Assembly: GCA_001184205.1 (NCBI GenBank)
Contig: LBMP01000001.1
Coordinates: 477,365-541,364 of the forward strand
Reading direction: 5' to 3'
Source: Desulfocarbo indianensis
GTDB lineage: Bacteria; Desulfobacterota; Desulfarculia; Desulfarculales; Desulfarculaceae
Length of the DNA stretch: 64,000 nt
Shown: one piece after another, positions 35,208-45,016 of the stretch
Layout: each line of letters begins with the position of its first letter
Position numbering within the stretch: position 1 is the first letter of the stretch
Program-made: the position numbers and the translations under genes
The notes under the pieces: generated by a model
The model's input: the letters and a program-made list of their open reading frames with translations, nothing else
What the model was told of the DNA's origin: nothing
Databases searched by the model: none

Positions 35208-37460
35208 CTAAGGCTCGGGCAGCAAAGGGGGCTTCTCTTTTTCGGCCAGGCGGCGGCGCTTGCCGCCGCCTTTGGAGCCTTGCACCATGGCGTTGAGTTC
35301 ATGCACCATCTCTTGCAAGGCATGGGCCTGACCGGCCATTTCCTCGCTGGACGCCGCGGATTCCTCGGCGTTGGCCGCCACCTGCTGGGTCACCTGATCC
35401 ATGGTGGTGGTGTTTTGATTAATCTGATCGATGCCTTGCGATTGCTGGCCCGAGGCGGCGGCGATTTCGCCCACCAGCTTGCCCACCTTTTCGGTGCTGT
35501 TGAGCACCTGGCCAAAGGCGTCGTCGGTGGTCTGCACCAAGCCAGACCCCTGCTTGATGTTGGTCATATTGTCCTGAATCAGCTGGGTGGTGTTCTTGGC
35601 CGCCTCGGCCGCCCGCATGGCCAGGCTTCTCACCTCGTCGGCCACCACCGCGAACCCCGCCCCGGCCTCGCCGGCCCGGGCCGCCTCCACGGCGGCGTTT
35701 AAGGCCAACAGGTTGGTCTGGAAGGCTATCTCATCGATAGTCTTGATAATCTTGGCCATTTCGTCCGAGGCCGCCGTTATTTTGCCCATGGCCTCCCTGA
35801 GCTGTTTCATGGAGTTGTTGGCCTCTTGCACCACCTGGCTGGCCTCTTTCATGAGGTCGTCGGCCTGGCGGGCGTTATCCGCGTTCTGCCGCGTCATGGA
35901 AGCCATCTCCTCCATGGAGGACGAGGTCTCCTCCAGGCTGGCCGCCTGCTCGCTGGCGCCTTGGGCCAGGGATTGGCTGGCGCCGGCCACCTGGCCGGAG
36001 GCGGCGGCCACCTGCTCGGCGCCCTCGCCCATGCGCTGGGAGATGCTCCGGAGAACCGCGCTGATGCCGCGCACCAGGAAAAAGGCCACCACCAGACCCA
36101 CCGCCATGGCCACCGCGCTGATCAGCGAGACCAAAAGCTTGGTGTTCTGGGCGGCGTCCAGCATGGCCTGGTCGGTCATGATGTTGCGCCGGGATTCGGC
36201 GCGCAGCTCATGCAGGAGGTCTTGCACCTTGTGCAGGGACGGCATGGTTTCGTTGGCGTAGACCTGGCGCGCCTTGCTTTGGCCCTCCAGGGCTTTTTCG
36301 GCGCCGGCCCGCATTTGGGCCAAGAGGCCGCGGGTGGCCTCCAGGTGCTCCTGGGTGGTGGTGGTGTAAATGCGCTTGGCCTTGTCCTGGGCCTCCACCA
36401 GGGCCCTTTCCTCGGCGATGGCCTGGTTCAGGCCCTTGGCCACCAGGGACAAGGCGGGCAGGGTGACGGACTTGAATATCGCCTGGGCCTTTTCGGGCTG
36501 GCCCGCCCGCAGGGCCGCCTGGATGCCGATGGCCGATTCGTGCAGCTTGTCGTGGGGCTCCTTGATGTCGTTGAAGATGGCGGCCAGGGCCGGCGCTCCC
36601 TGGGCGTAATCGCTGGCTTCCTGGCTGTTAAGCCATTGGCCGAAGGCGCATTTCTGGGGATCGGTCTCCACCCCCAAATCGCTGCGGCCGGTGATGATGG
36701 CCTCGGAGACTTTCTGCGCCCAGCAACGGTGGTCGTCCAGGCGGGCCATGAGGGTGGTTATCAAGCCGGGGTGAACCTGTTTGTAGATTTGGCCGATGGC
36801 CGCCGCGCTTTCATGCAGTTTGGCGTGGGGCTCCTTGATGGCTTCCAAAAGCCGCTCCAGCTCCGGGTTGCCGGCCACGGCGGCCTTGGCGTCTTCGCTG
36901 TAGAGCCATTTGCCAAAGGCGCATTGGCGGGGGTCGCTCTCCACCGTGAGCTTGGCGCCATTGGTTATGAAAAGCATGCAGATCTGCGCGGACCACTTGA
37001 GGTGATCCGATTCCTTTTCCGCCAGAAAGCCGGGCAGGCTGGCGTTGGCCGGCTTGAATTCCTCCCCTATGGCCACCGCCGAGGTGTGCAGATGGTTATG
37101 CGGCTCTTCTATTTCCTTGAACAGGGGCGCCAGGCTGGGCACCAGCTTTTCGGCCTCGCGGCGTCCCTCGCCGTGCAGCCACTTGCCAAAGGCGCATTTC
37201 CGGGGATCGGTCTCCACGTGCAGCTGGTTCACCTTGTCGTCGGTGAGCAGCGCGTTCACCTTGTTGGCCCAATTCAAGTGATCCAGCTCGCGCTGGGCCA
37301 GAACGCCGTCCAGGCGGTTGCCCTGGATTACCTCGCCCGCGTTATGCACTATGCCGCCCACCCCCGTGTAGCTGAGCACTCCGGCGGCGCACAGCAAAAC
37401 CAGCACCGCGCCGAACCCCAAGGCGATTTTTCTCCCGATCGTCATATCGCGCCAAGCCAT
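35208..37460 (-). CDS. Methyl-accepting chemotaxis protein with three tandem CZB-like sensor repeats
   Basis: This chemoreceptor of about 750 residues has an N-terminal transmembrane helix (KIALGFGAVLVLLCAAGVLS), a large periplasmic region, a second helix (LVSLISAVAMAVGLVVAFFLV), a HAMP-like stretch and a signalling domain with the hairpin tip EIAFQTNLLALNAAVEAARA. The periplasmic part holds three copies of a CZB-like unit: a DHLxW-type His, then ETDPRKCAFGKWL, ESDPRQCAFGKWL and ETDPQKCAFGQWL, each followed by an EPHxxLH/EPHxKLH segment. CZB domains bind zinc through His3Cys, so zinc or oxidant sensing is likely. The start at 37460 has a gggaggg ribosome site. The protein ends in a basic tail without the pentapeptide CheR tether. 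Confidence 0.92.
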   Translation of the reverse strand: MAWRDMTIGRKIALGFGAVLVLLCAAGVLSYTGVGGIVHNAGEVIQGNRLDGVLAQRELDHLNWANKVNALLTDDKVNQLHVETDPRKCAFGKWLHGEGRREAEKLVPSLAPLFKEIEEPHNHLHTSAVAIGEEFKPANASLPGFLAEKESDHLKWSAQICMLFITNGAKLTVESDPRQCAFGKWLYSEDAKAAVAGNPELERLLEAIKEPHAKLHESAAAIGQIYKQVHPGLITTLMARLDDHRCWAQKVSEAIITGRSDLGVETDPQKCAFGQWLNSQEASDYAQGAPALAAIFNDIKEPHDKLHESAIGIQAALRAGQPEKAQAIFKSVTLPALSLVAKGLNQAIAEERALVEAQDKAKRIYTTTTQEHLEATRGLLAQMRAGAEKALEGQSKARQVYANETMPSLHKVQDLLHELRAESRRNIMTDQAMLDAAQNTKLLVSLISAVAMAVGLVVAFFLVRGISAVLRSISQRMGEGAEQVAAASGQVAGASQSLAQGASEQAASLEETSSSMEEMASMTRQNADNARQADDLMKEASQVVQEANNSMKQLREAMGKITAASDEMAKIIKTIDEIAFQTNLLALNAAVEAARAGEAGAGFAVVADEVRSLAMRAAEAAKNTTQLIQDNMTNIKQGSGLVQTTDDAFGQVLNSTEKVGKLVGEIAAASGQQSQGIDQINQNTTTMDQVTQQVAANAEESAASSEEMAGQAHALQEMVHELNAMVQGSKGGGKRRRLAEKEKPPLLPEP

Positions 37461-38126
37461 GATCGCATCCCTCCCTATGCTGACTTGTTTTGAATGCACG
37501 GCGTTCGCTTGCCTGGGCTTTCACCGCGCCGGGGCAGCGCTTTGACCACGGTTCCCCACTTTCATCTAGCCACGGAAAGTATAATTAAAAATGGGAAACC
37601 CACAGAAAATACAGGACCAAGTAGTTTGTTCTCGATAAAAGCAATTAATGTACCAAACATAATGGTACCCGTAGGTTTTTTTACTATTTAATTAATTATA
37701 TATATTACTTATCTGTTTTGCTTCGCCGTGGGGCCGTTCCGGCGGCGGGGATTTTTTTCCGGCTTTTGTCCTTTCGCGCAGGACAATTATGAAAAAACAT
37801 AATCACAACATGGCTTGTTTCCCCATCGCGCCGAGCCGCCTGGCTGCCAAGTTTTCCGCCATGACCACACGAATGTGATTGCCGTTTTAATCTTGCCCTT
37901 GAAGATAGCTAACGGCTGATTTGTCTCCTTGACACCTGAGAGCCAAGAGCGTTTTAATTAAATAACTTGCCCCGGATATTCCCAAACCCGCAATTCTGGA
38001 CCGTTCAACCAAGCCCCGAGGTTCGCCTTGTCTTTCGCCGGGGGCGAAAGCAAGGCCGGGCGTCCGGCCTGTCTCGGCAGAGGGCGCCGGCGGGTCCGCT
38101 TGGCGGCTCCATGGGGAGGAGAAGGT
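37461..38126. other. AT-rich intergenic stretch between divergent sensory genes
   Basis: About 670 bp separate the chemoreceptor and the plus-strand kinase. The part from 37.57 to 37.94 kb is AT-rich (for example atttaattaattatatata near 37.69 kb) and has no open frame of note, so it probably contains the promoters for both genes. From 37.97 kb it becomes GC-rich leader to the kinase. No known riboswitch or RNA motif was recognised. Confidence 0.5.
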
Positions 38127-40721
38127 TTGGCCTGGCTGAACAGCGCCCTGCTTGCGATCTCGGCCGCCGCCGGTCTGGCCGCGGTTTTTTTCCTGGCGGC
38201 CTACTGGCGGCACCGCCATGCCTATCTGGGCCTGTGGAGCGCCTGTTGGGGCGCGCAGGCCGTCCTGGCCGCCCTGCTGCTTCTGCAAAGTCTGGCCGGG
38301 CCGGAGGCGGTGAGGCGCCTGGCCCTGTACGCCTTGGCGCTGGCCGGCGCCTGGCTGCTGGCGCGGGGAGCTTATGAATACGCGGGCCGCAAGCTGCCGG
38401 CTTTTTGGGCCTTGGGCTGCGCGGGAGCCTGGCTTCTGGAGGCGGCGGGCCTGGTTGCGGGCTGGGCGGCGTTTGCCGCGGTTGTCATCCTGCACGGGGC
38501 CGCGGGCTGGGCGCTGTGGCGCCACTCGTCGATTGCGGGCGGCCCCTCCCGCTGGGCGGCCTGCTGCCTGGTCCTCTGGGCCCTGTTCAGGGTGGAAGAG
38601 CCCGTGTTTTTATATCCGGCCTGGCTGGCCCCCTGGGGCTATCTGCTGGCCGGGGTTCTCTCCCTGGGCTCGGCGCTCAGCCTGCTCACCCTTTTTTTCG
38701 AGGGCCTGAGCACGGAACTCAAGGATATGCAGACCGAACTGCAAAAATCCAGCGACACCCTGACCGCCATCCTCAACACCACGCCGGTGTGCATAGCCTT
38801 GCTCAAGGACCGGAGAATCAAATGGGTCAACCCGGCGGCGGTGGATATTCTGGGCTTCAGCCTGGAGGAGCTGCATGACCTGCCCAGCGAAAAGATCTAC
38901 GCCGGCAAGGGAGAATGGCGGCGGTCCGGCGACGAGCTTTACGGACAGATAGCCCGCCAGGGCCGGGGGGCCATCGAGGCCCGATACCGGCACAAGGACG
39001 GCCACGAGCTGATATGCCACGCGCAAGGCGGGCCCTTGAATCCCCAAGACCTCTCCCAAGGCTTTATTTTCACCATGGTGGACATCAGCGACCGCAAGCG
39101 GGTCGAGCGGCAATTGGCCCGCCACCAGGACAATCTGGAAAAAACCATCGCCCAGCGCACCTCGCAACTGGAAAGGGTCAACCAGGAGCTGCGGCGGGAG
39201 ATGGCCGAAAGGGAGCGGGTCAGCGAGCGGCTGCTGCAAAGCGAAAACCTGTTCCGCGCCGTGGCGGAAACCGCGGCCTCGGCCATCTTCATCGTGCAGG
39301 GGGAGCATCTGCGCTACCTGAATCCCGCGGGAGAGCGCGTGCTGGGACGCACCCTGGAGGAACTGCCGCGAACGCCTTTCAAGGAAATAATACACCCCGA
39401 TCACCGGGACATGGTCCTGGCCCGCAGCCTGGCCCGCCAAAAAGGCCTGGAGGCTCCCCGGCGCTATGAGTTCAAGATCATCACCACGGACGGAGCCGTC
39501 CGCTGGCTGGACACGGCCGCCTCCTACATGGAATACCAGGGCCGCCCGGCGGCGCTGGGCGTGGCCTTCGACGTCACCCAGCGCAAGCAGGCCGAGGCGG
39601 AACTGATCCGGGAGAAGGAGCGCTTCCAAATCCTGGCGGAGCAGGCCCCCCTGGGAATCAGCCTCCTGGGAGCGGATGGAAACTACAAATACCTGAACAG
39701 GAAATTCCGGGAAACCTTCGGCTACGACATAAACGACATCCCCACCGGCCGCGACTGGTTCGACCTGGCCTTCGCCACCCCGCAGGCCCGGCGCGAGGCC
39801 ATGAACGCCTGGCTCAACGATCTCAAGGTCTATGAGGTGGGCGAATCCCGCCCCCGCGTTTATGAGGTGCGGTGCAAGGACGGAACCAAGAAGGTGGTTA
39901 ATTTCAGGCCGGTGTCCATGGCCAACGGCGATCACCTGATCTTTTACGAAGACATGACCGAGCAGAAAAAGCTGGAGGCCCAGCTTTCCCACGCCCAGAA
40001 AATGGAGGCGGTGGGAACCTTGAGCGGAGGGGTCGCCCACGAATTCAACAACATCCTCATGGCCATGCGCGGTTATCTGCAATTGCTGGCCCTGGAAGAC
40101 GGGCTCACGGCCAAGAGCCGGGAGCGCCTGGCCAAGGTGGAGGCGGGGACCCAGCGGGCGGCGGAACTCACCCAAAAGATGCTAACCTTCTCCCGCCTGG
40201 ACTCGGGAGAGCGCTCGCCGGTGGACGTGAACGTGGCCGTGCAGACCGTCTACGGTTTTCTCAAGCAAACCCTGAATCGCAAAATCGAGCTGAGCCTGGA
40301 TTTGCTGCCCGATCCCCCGCCCATCATGGCCAACTATTCGCAACTGGAACAGGTCATCCTCAATCTCGTGATGAACGCCCGCGACGCCATCGGCGAAAAG
40401 GGCCTCATCTCCATTAAGACCAGGCTGGAGCTGGAAAACCGGGAGATGGCGAGCCGCCAGCCCTGGGCCCAGGGCTGCCCCTATCTGGTGGTGGAGGTGC
40501 GGGACAGCGGCCAGGGCATGACCCCGGAGGTGGCCCAGCGGGCCTTCGACCCCTTCTTCACCACCAAGGAGCCGGGCAAGGGCACCGGCCTGGGCCTTTC
40601 CGTGGCCTATTCCCTGGCGCATAATCTGGGCGGCGAGATACTGGTGGAAAGCTCTCCCCAAAAGGGAAGCGCCTTCACGGTCTATCTTCCCATAACGCCG
40701 CCGGAGACGGCGGTCGGCTAG
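38127..40721 (+). CDS. Membrane-bound PAS sensor histidine kinase
   Basis: This kinase of about 864 residues probably starts with TTG at 38127, because GGAGGAG sits 4 nt upstream and the first residues then form a transmembrane helix ([20 protein letters not shown]). About six helices fill the first 200 residues. Three PAS domains follow ([60 protein letters not shown]), then the H-box [20 protein letters not shown] and an ATPase domain with [17 protein letters not shown] and GTGLGLSV. There is no receiver domain, so a separate response regulator must exist; none is adjacent. Confidence 0.9.
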   Translation: MAWLNSALLAISAAAGLAAVFFLAAYWRHRHAYLGLWSACWGAQAVLAALLLLQSLAGPEAVRRLALYALALAGAWLLARGAYEYAGRKLPAFWALGCAGAWLLEAAGLVAGWAAFAAVVILHGAAGWALWRHSSIAGGPSRWAACCLVLWALFRVEEPVFLYPAWLAPWGYLLAGVLSLGSALSLLTLFFEGLSTELKDMQTELQKSSDTLTAILNTTPVCIALLKDRRIKWVNPAAVDILGFSLEELHDLPSEKIYAGKGEWRRSGDELYGQIARQGRGAIEARYRHKDGHELICHAQGGPLNPQDLSQGFIFTMVDISDRKRVERQLARHQDNLEKTIAQRTSQLERVNQELRREMAERERVSERLLQSENLFRAVAETAASAIFIVQGEHLRYLNPAGERVLGRTLEELPRTPFKEIIHPDHRDMVLARSLARQKGLEAPRRYEFKIITTDGAVRWLDTAASYMEYQGRPAALGVAFDVTQRKQAEAELIREKERFQILAEQAPLGISLLGADGNYKYLNRKFRETFGYDINDIPTGRDWFDLAFATPQARREAMNAWLNDLKVYEVGESRPRVYEVRCKDGTKKVVNFRPVSMANGDHLIFYEDMTEQKKLEAQLSHAQKMEAVGTLSGGVAHEFNNILMAMRGYLQLLALEDGLTAKSRERLAKVEAGTQRAAELTQKMLTFSRLDSGERSPVDVNVAVQTVYGFLKQTLNRKIELSLDLLPDPPPIMANYSQLEQVILNLVMNARDAIGEKGLISIKTRLELENREMASRQPWAQGCPYLVVEVRDSGQGMTPEVAQRAFDPFFTTKEPGKGTGLGLSVAYSLAHNLGGEILVESSPQKGSAFTVYLPITPPETAVG

Positions 40722-40732
40722 GCAGCGCCGCC

Positions 40733-41800
40733 TTAAACCAGACGCCGGCCCTGTTGGTCGAAGAACAGGAAGCTCTCCGGCTCGGCCCGCAGAGAGACGC
40801 TCTGGCCGGCCGGGGCCGCGAAATCGGCCGGGGCCTTGGCCCGCAGATCCAGGGCCCCGCGGCTGAGATGCAGCACGCTTTCCGGCCCCACCCGCTCGAT
40901 CAATTCCAGCCGGCCGGCCAAGGGCCCCGCGCCCGGCGAGAGGCGCTCCGGCCGGATGCCCAGGGTGATGGAGCGGCCCCCCCAGGAAGCCGCCGCGGCG
41001 GGCAGGGGCAGCTTCAGCTCGGCCGAGGGGCAGCTCAAGACGGGGCCCCCTCCCTCCAGCTCCACCCGGCCGGGCAGCAGGTTGATGGCCGGGCTCCCCA
41101 TGAAGCCGGCCACGAAGAGATTGGCCGGCCGGGAGTATATCTCCCCGGGCGGGCCGGCCTGCTGCACCCGGCCCTGGGCCAGCACCGCGATGTCGCTGCC
41201 CAGGGTCATGGCCTCCACCTGGTCGTGGGTCACGTAGACCATGGTGGCGGCCAGGCGCTTATGCAGGCGCAGCATCTCCACCCGCATGTTCTGGCGGAGC
41301 TGGGCGTCCAGGTTGCTGAGCGGCTCGTCGAAGAGGAACAGGGCCGGCTCGCGCACCAGGGCCCGGCCGATGGCCACCCGCTGGCGCTGGCCGCCGGAAA
41401 GCTCCCGGGGCTTGCGCGCCAGAAGCCCCTCCAGGCCCAAAAGGCCGGCCGCCCGCTCCACCTGGGAGGCGATTTGGGTCTTGGAGGCCCCCCGCATTTT
41501 CAGGGGGAAGGCCAGGTTCTGGGCCACGCTCATGTGGGGGTAGAGCGCGTAGCTCTGAAACACCATGGCCACGTCCCGGTCCTTGGGGGCCAGGCCCGTG
41601 ACCTCGGCCCCGCCGATGAAAACCCGGCCCCGGTCCTGCCGGTCCAGCCCGGCCACCAGGCGCAGCAGGGTGGATTTGCCGCAGCCGGAAGGCCCCAGGA
41701 TGATGGTGAAGCCGCCGTCGGGCACGGTGAGGCTTAAGCTCTCCAGCACCTTTTCCCGGCCGTGGGATTTGCTGATGTTCTCCAGCCGCAGTTCCGCCAT
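40733..41800 (-). CDS. Carbohydrate ABC importer ATP-binding protein (UgpC/MsmX/MalK type)
   Basis: This 355-residue ATPase has Walker A (ILGPSGCGKSTLLRLVAG), Q-loop (MVFQSYALYPHMSV), signature (ELSGGQRQRVAIGRAL), Walker B (LFLFDEPLSNLDAQLR) and switch His (VYVTHDQVEAMTL). The C-terminal OB-type TOBE region (LGIRPERLSPG) is as in MalK/UgpC. It powers uptake through the two permeases encoded just upstream. It lies last in the operon, 8 bp after the second permease gene. Confidence 0.93.
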   Translation of the reverse strand: MAELRLENISKSHGREKVLESLSLTVPDGGFTIILGPSGCGKSTLLRLVAGLDRQDRGRVFIGGAEVTGLAPKDRDVAMVFQSYALYPHMSVAQNLAFPLKMRGASKTQIASQVERAAGLLGLEGLLARKPRELSGGQRQRVAIGRALVREPALFLFDEPLSNLDAQLRQNMRVEMLRLHKRLAATMVYVTHDQVEAMTLGSDIAVLAQGRVQQAGPPGEIYSRPANLFVAGFMGSPAINLLPGRVELEGGGPVLSCPSAELKLPLPAAAASWGGRSITLGIRPERLSPGAGPLAGRLELIERVGPESVLHLSRGALDLRAKAPADFAAPAGQSVSLRAEPESFLFFDQQGRRLV

Positions 41801-41808
41801 GGCGAGCC

Positions 41809-42633
41809 CTAACCTTTTATCGCGCCGGCCGAGAGACCGGACACGATGCGTTTCTGGAACAACAGCACCATCGCCACCAGGGGCAGGGTGGCCACGGTGG
41901 AGGCGGCGGCGATCTCGCCCCAGGGCATGGTGTATTGCCCCTGGAACAGGGCGATGCCCACCGGCAGGGTTTGCCGCGCCCGGTCGCTCATGATGAGCAG
42001 GGCGAAGAAAAACTCGTTCCAGGCGTAGATGAAAACCAAAATGGCCGCCGTGAAGACCCCCGGCGCGGACAAGGGCAGAATCACCCGCCACAGGGCCTGC
42101 CAGCGGTTGCAGCCGTCGATGAGCGCCGCGCCTTCCAGCTCGCGGGGCAGCTCCTTGAAAAAGGTGGTGAGAATCCAGACCCCCAGGGGCAGGGTGAGGG
42201 TCACGTAGGGCAGCACCAGGCCCTGATAGGTGTTGAGCCAGCCCAGGGCTTGCAGGATGCGCCACACCGGGCCGGCCAGGGAGGTTTGGGGGAACATGCC
42301 CACCGCCAGGAGCAGGCCCAGCACCAGGCCGGTTCCCCTCAGGCGCAGGCGGGCCAGGGCGTAGGCGGCCAGGGTGGCGATGGAGATGGTGAGCGCCGTG
42401 GTGAGCCCCGCCACCAGAAGGCTGTTCAACACGAAGCCCAAGAGGCCGTAGCCGGCAAAGGCGGACCAATAGAAATGCAGGCTGCCCTCGGGCAGCAGGG
42501 TGGGCGGGATGGCGGTCACCGAGCCCTGGGATTTTAACGAGGTGATCACGAACCACAGAAAAGGCGCCAGGCTGAAAAATCCGGCCAGGCCGGCCGCCAG
42601 CCAAAAGGCCGCCTTTTGCCCCCGGCTTCTCAT
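41809..42633 (-). CDS. Carbohydrate ABC importer permease (MalG type)
   Basis: This 274-residue protein has six transmembrane helices (the first being WLAAGLAGFFSLAPFLWFVI) and the EAA coupling motif in ELEGAALIDGCNRWQALWRV, where ATPase contact occurs. The ending QKRIVSGLSAGAIKG is the classical MalG-family C-terminus. It starts with ATG at 42633, overlapping the stop of the partner permease by 4 bp. Confidence 0.93.
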   Translation of the reverse strand: MRSRGQKAAFWLAAGLAGFFSLAPFLWFVITSLKSQGSVTAIPPTLLPEGSLHFYWSAFAGYGLLGFVLNSLLVAGLTTALTISIATLAAYALARLRLRGTGLVLGLLLAVGMFPQTSLAGPVWRILQALGWLNTYQGLVLPYVTLTLPLGVWILTTFFKELPRELEGAALIDGCNRWQALWRVILPLSAPGVFTAAILVFIYAWNEFFFALLIMSDRARQTLPVGIALFQGQYTMPWGEIAAASTVATLPLVAMVLLFQKRIVSGLSAGAIKG

Positions 42634-43544
42634 GCCGCCTCCCTGAAAAGCGCGCGGCGGAAGAAAACCAGATAGACCAGGGAAACCGCCATGACCAGGG
42701 CGAAGACCAAGACCGCCACCGCCGCGCCATAGCCCAGGAAGCCTTCGGCGAACATCTTCTGGTAGCCGTAGAACTGGAGCACGTTGGTGGCGTTGCCCGG
42801 CCCGCCCTGGGTCATCACGAACACCAGGTCGAACACCCGGAAGGCGTCCATGGTGCGGAAAAGCAGGGCCAGGGCCAGGGCGGGGCGCAAGGCCGGCAAC
42901 GTGACGTGGATGAAGCGCCGCAGGGCGCCGGCCCCGTCGATGCGCGCGGCCTCGTGCAGTTCGGCGGGAATGGTCTGCAAGCCGGCCAGGATGATGAGCC
43001 CGGCGAACGAGCTGGTCTTCCACACGTCGGCCAGGATCACCGCGGCCAGCGCCCAAAAGGGATCGGCCAGCCAGGCGCGGTAGGCCGCCACATCGCCGCC
43101 GAACAGGGCCAGGTTCAACAGCCCGTAGTTGTCGCTCATGATGAAGCGCCACATCTGGCTGGTGACCACCGTGGGTATGGCCCAGGGGATCAAGAGCGCC
43201 GCCCGCAGGAGAGAGCGCCCCCTCACGGCCTGGTCCATGAGCAGGGCGATTATAAGCCCCAGGCCCAGCTCCAAAAGGGTGCTCGCCGCCACGAACAGGC
43301 AGGTGTTGGCCAGGGCCAGCATGGCCTCCGGGTCCTGGGCCAGGCGCAGGTAGTTGGCCAGGCCCACAAAAGGATCGCCCAGGCGGGGCAGGCCCAGGAT
43401 TATGCGGTAGAGGCTGAGGAACATGGACCGGGCGATGGGATAGAAGGCGAAAAGCGCCACGAAGAACAGGCAGGGCGCCAAGAGGCCCCAGGCGAAAACG
43501 CGTTCGCCGCCCAATGACGCGGCTTTGCGCGCCGCCGGTCTCAC
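42630..43544 (-). CDS. Carbohydrate ABC importer permease (MalF/UgpA type)
   Basis: This 304-residue permease begins with a basic tail and then a hydrophobic helix (LAPCLFFVALFAFYPIARSM) as in MalF-type subunits. The EAA loop is ELHEAARIDGAGALRRFIHV. It pairs with the MalG-type subunit to form the channel. It overlaps both the solute-binding gene and the second permease gene by 4 bp. Confidence 0.93.
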   Translation of the reverse strand: MRPAARKAASLGGERVFAWGLLAPCLFFVALFAFYPIARSMFLSLYRIILGLPRLGDPFVGLANYLRLAQDPEAMLALANTCLFVAASTLLELGLGLIIALLMDQAVRGRSLLRAALLIPWAIPTVVTSQMWRFIMSDNYGLLNLALFGGDVAAYRAWLADPFWALAAVILADVWKTSSFAGLIILAGLQTIPAELHEAARIDGAGALRRFIHVTLPALRPALALALLFRTMDAFRVFDLVFVMTQGGPGNATNVLQFYGYQKMFAEGFLGYGAAVAVLVFALVMAVSLVYLVFFRRALFREAA

Positions 43545-44869
43545 GGCCGGGCCTCCCGGCTCAGGGCCGTCAGTTCATCGATCTGGCGGCAGGCGCTTTG
43601 GGCCAGGCTGGGCAGATCGGCCTGGGGATCGCAAAGGGCGCGGGAAAAATACACCTGCAAAAGGCGGCTGAGCGCCGGATACAGCGGCGTGCGCGGCCGG
43701 GCCGCGGCCTGGGCAAAGGAGCGGCCCATCTCCGCCAAGTGGGGCTGGGCGGCCAGCACCTCCGGGTCCTCATACAGATCCCGCCGGGTGGGGGCGCGGC
43801 CGCCCTTTATGGCGAAGAGCTTTTGCACCGGCCGCGAGGTGACGTACTTGATAAAGGCCCAGGCCGCCTCGGGATGCCGTGAATAGGCGCTTATGCCCAT
43901 CTGCCAGCCGCCCAGGGCCGCCCGGCCCTGCCCGCCGGGGAAATGGGGCAGGGGCGCCATGCCCACCTTGCCCGCCACCTTGGATTTTTGGGGATCGTTG
44001 CTCACCTGCCAGGCATAGGGCCAGCTGCGCAGGAATAGCGCCCTCCCTTGCACGAACAGGGCCAGGGATTCGGGCTCCTGATATATGAGCGAACCCCTGG
44101 GCGCCACCCGGCCCATGAGCTGCTCGCGCACAAAGGCCACCGCCTTGAGCGCCCGGGGCTCGGCCAAGAGGCAGCGGCCGGTTTCGGGGTCCATTATGCG
44201 GCCGCCGGCGGAGAGGATGAATTCCAGCATGTCGCAGACCAGGCCCTCGTATTGCTTGAACTGCCCGGCGTAGCCCTGGAAATAGCGGCCCGCCCCGGCT
44301 TCATCGGCCATCACCGCCCTGGCCTGCTCCACCAGTTGGGGCCAGGTCTCCGGCGGACGCCACTTTCGCGCCGCCAGCAGATCGCGGCGGTAGAAGAGCA
44401 TGCCGGTGTCGATGTTGAAGGGCGCCCCGTAGACCTTGCCCGCAAAGGTGTTGGCCTCCATGGCCGCCGGAAAGAACGCGGCCCGCTCCCGGGGCGGGAA
44501 ATAGGCGTCCAGGGGCAGGGCCCAGCCGGCCGAGGCGAACTCGGGCGGCCAGACCACGTCCATGAGGAACACGTCCACCTCCCGCGAGCGGTTCTTCAGC
44601 TTCTGGGTGAGCAGATCGTGAAAGGCGGTGGAGGAATGGGGGCCTATCTGACGCCTCACCGCCAGGCCGGGGTGGCTGGCGTGGAAGCCGGCCAGGGCCT
44701 CTTGCCAGACCTCGGGCAGGTTGGGCTTCCAGGTGACGAAGTTGATCACGATGCGGCCGCCGGCCCGCTCCGCGCCGCCGGCCGGGGGCGAGGAATCCCC
44801 GCAGGCCAGGCACAGGGCCAGAGCCAGGAGCGCGGCGATCCAGGGCAGGCCGGCGCGAAACGGATTCAT
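43541..44869 (-). CDS. Extracellular solute-binding lipoprotein of the carbohydrate ABC importer (family 1)
   Basis: This protein of about 442 residues has a lipoprotein signal (LPWIAALLALALCLACGDSS, lipobox ending at Cys) and the family-1 substrate-binding fold: INFVTWKPNLPEVWQEALAG at the start, a VDVFLMDVVWPPEFASAGWA hinge, and APFNIDTGMLFYRRDLL. It captures a sugar outside the membrane and delivers it to the permeases. The resemblance is to ThuE/MalE-like trehalose- or maltose-type binders, but the ligand is unknown. The ATG at 44869 gives a normal signal peptide; an in-frame ATG at 44908 directly follows a TATAAT and would add 13 residues. Confidence 0.9.
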   Translation of the reverse strand: MNPFRAGLPWIAALLALALCLACGDSSPPAGGAERAGGRIVINFVTWKPNLPEVWQEALAGFHASHPGLAVRRQIGPHSSTAFHDLLTQKLKNRSREVDVFLMDVVWPPEFASAGWALPLDAYFPPRERAAFFPAAMEANTFAGKVYGAPFNIDTGMLFYRRDLLAARKWRPPETWPQLVEQARAVMADEAGAGRYFQGYAGQFKQYEGLVCDMLEFILSAGGRIMDPETGRCLLAEPRALKAVAFVREQLMGRVAPRGSLIYQEPESLALFVQGRALFLRSWPYAWQVSNDPQKSKVAGKVGMAPLPHFPGGQGRAALGGWQMGISAYSRHPEAAWAFIKYVTSRPVQKLFAIKGGRAPTRRDLYEDPEVLAAQPHLAEMGRSFAQAAARPRTPLYPALSRLLQVYFSRALCDPQADLPSLAQSACRQIDELTALSREARP

Positions 44870-44914
44870 GCTTGCCGGGCGGCTAAAGGCCGCTTTACGG
44901 GTCAACATGGCACT

Positions 44915-44920
44915 ATTATA
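44915..44920 (-). promoter_or_regulatory. Consensus -10 element before the sugar ABC operon
   Basis: TATAAT on the minus strand lies about 46 bp before the preferred ATG of the solute-binding gene. No good -35 hexamer is found 16-18 bp upstream, so activation by a regulator is possible. Confidence 0.35.
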
Positions 44921-45016
44921 CACAGCGAGGGCCGCACTTGTTTCCCACGGGCCGAACTTGCTATGATCATGCCACCTCTTTTCTTGCCCATTCCGCCCAA
45001 AAAAGGCAGGTGTGCT

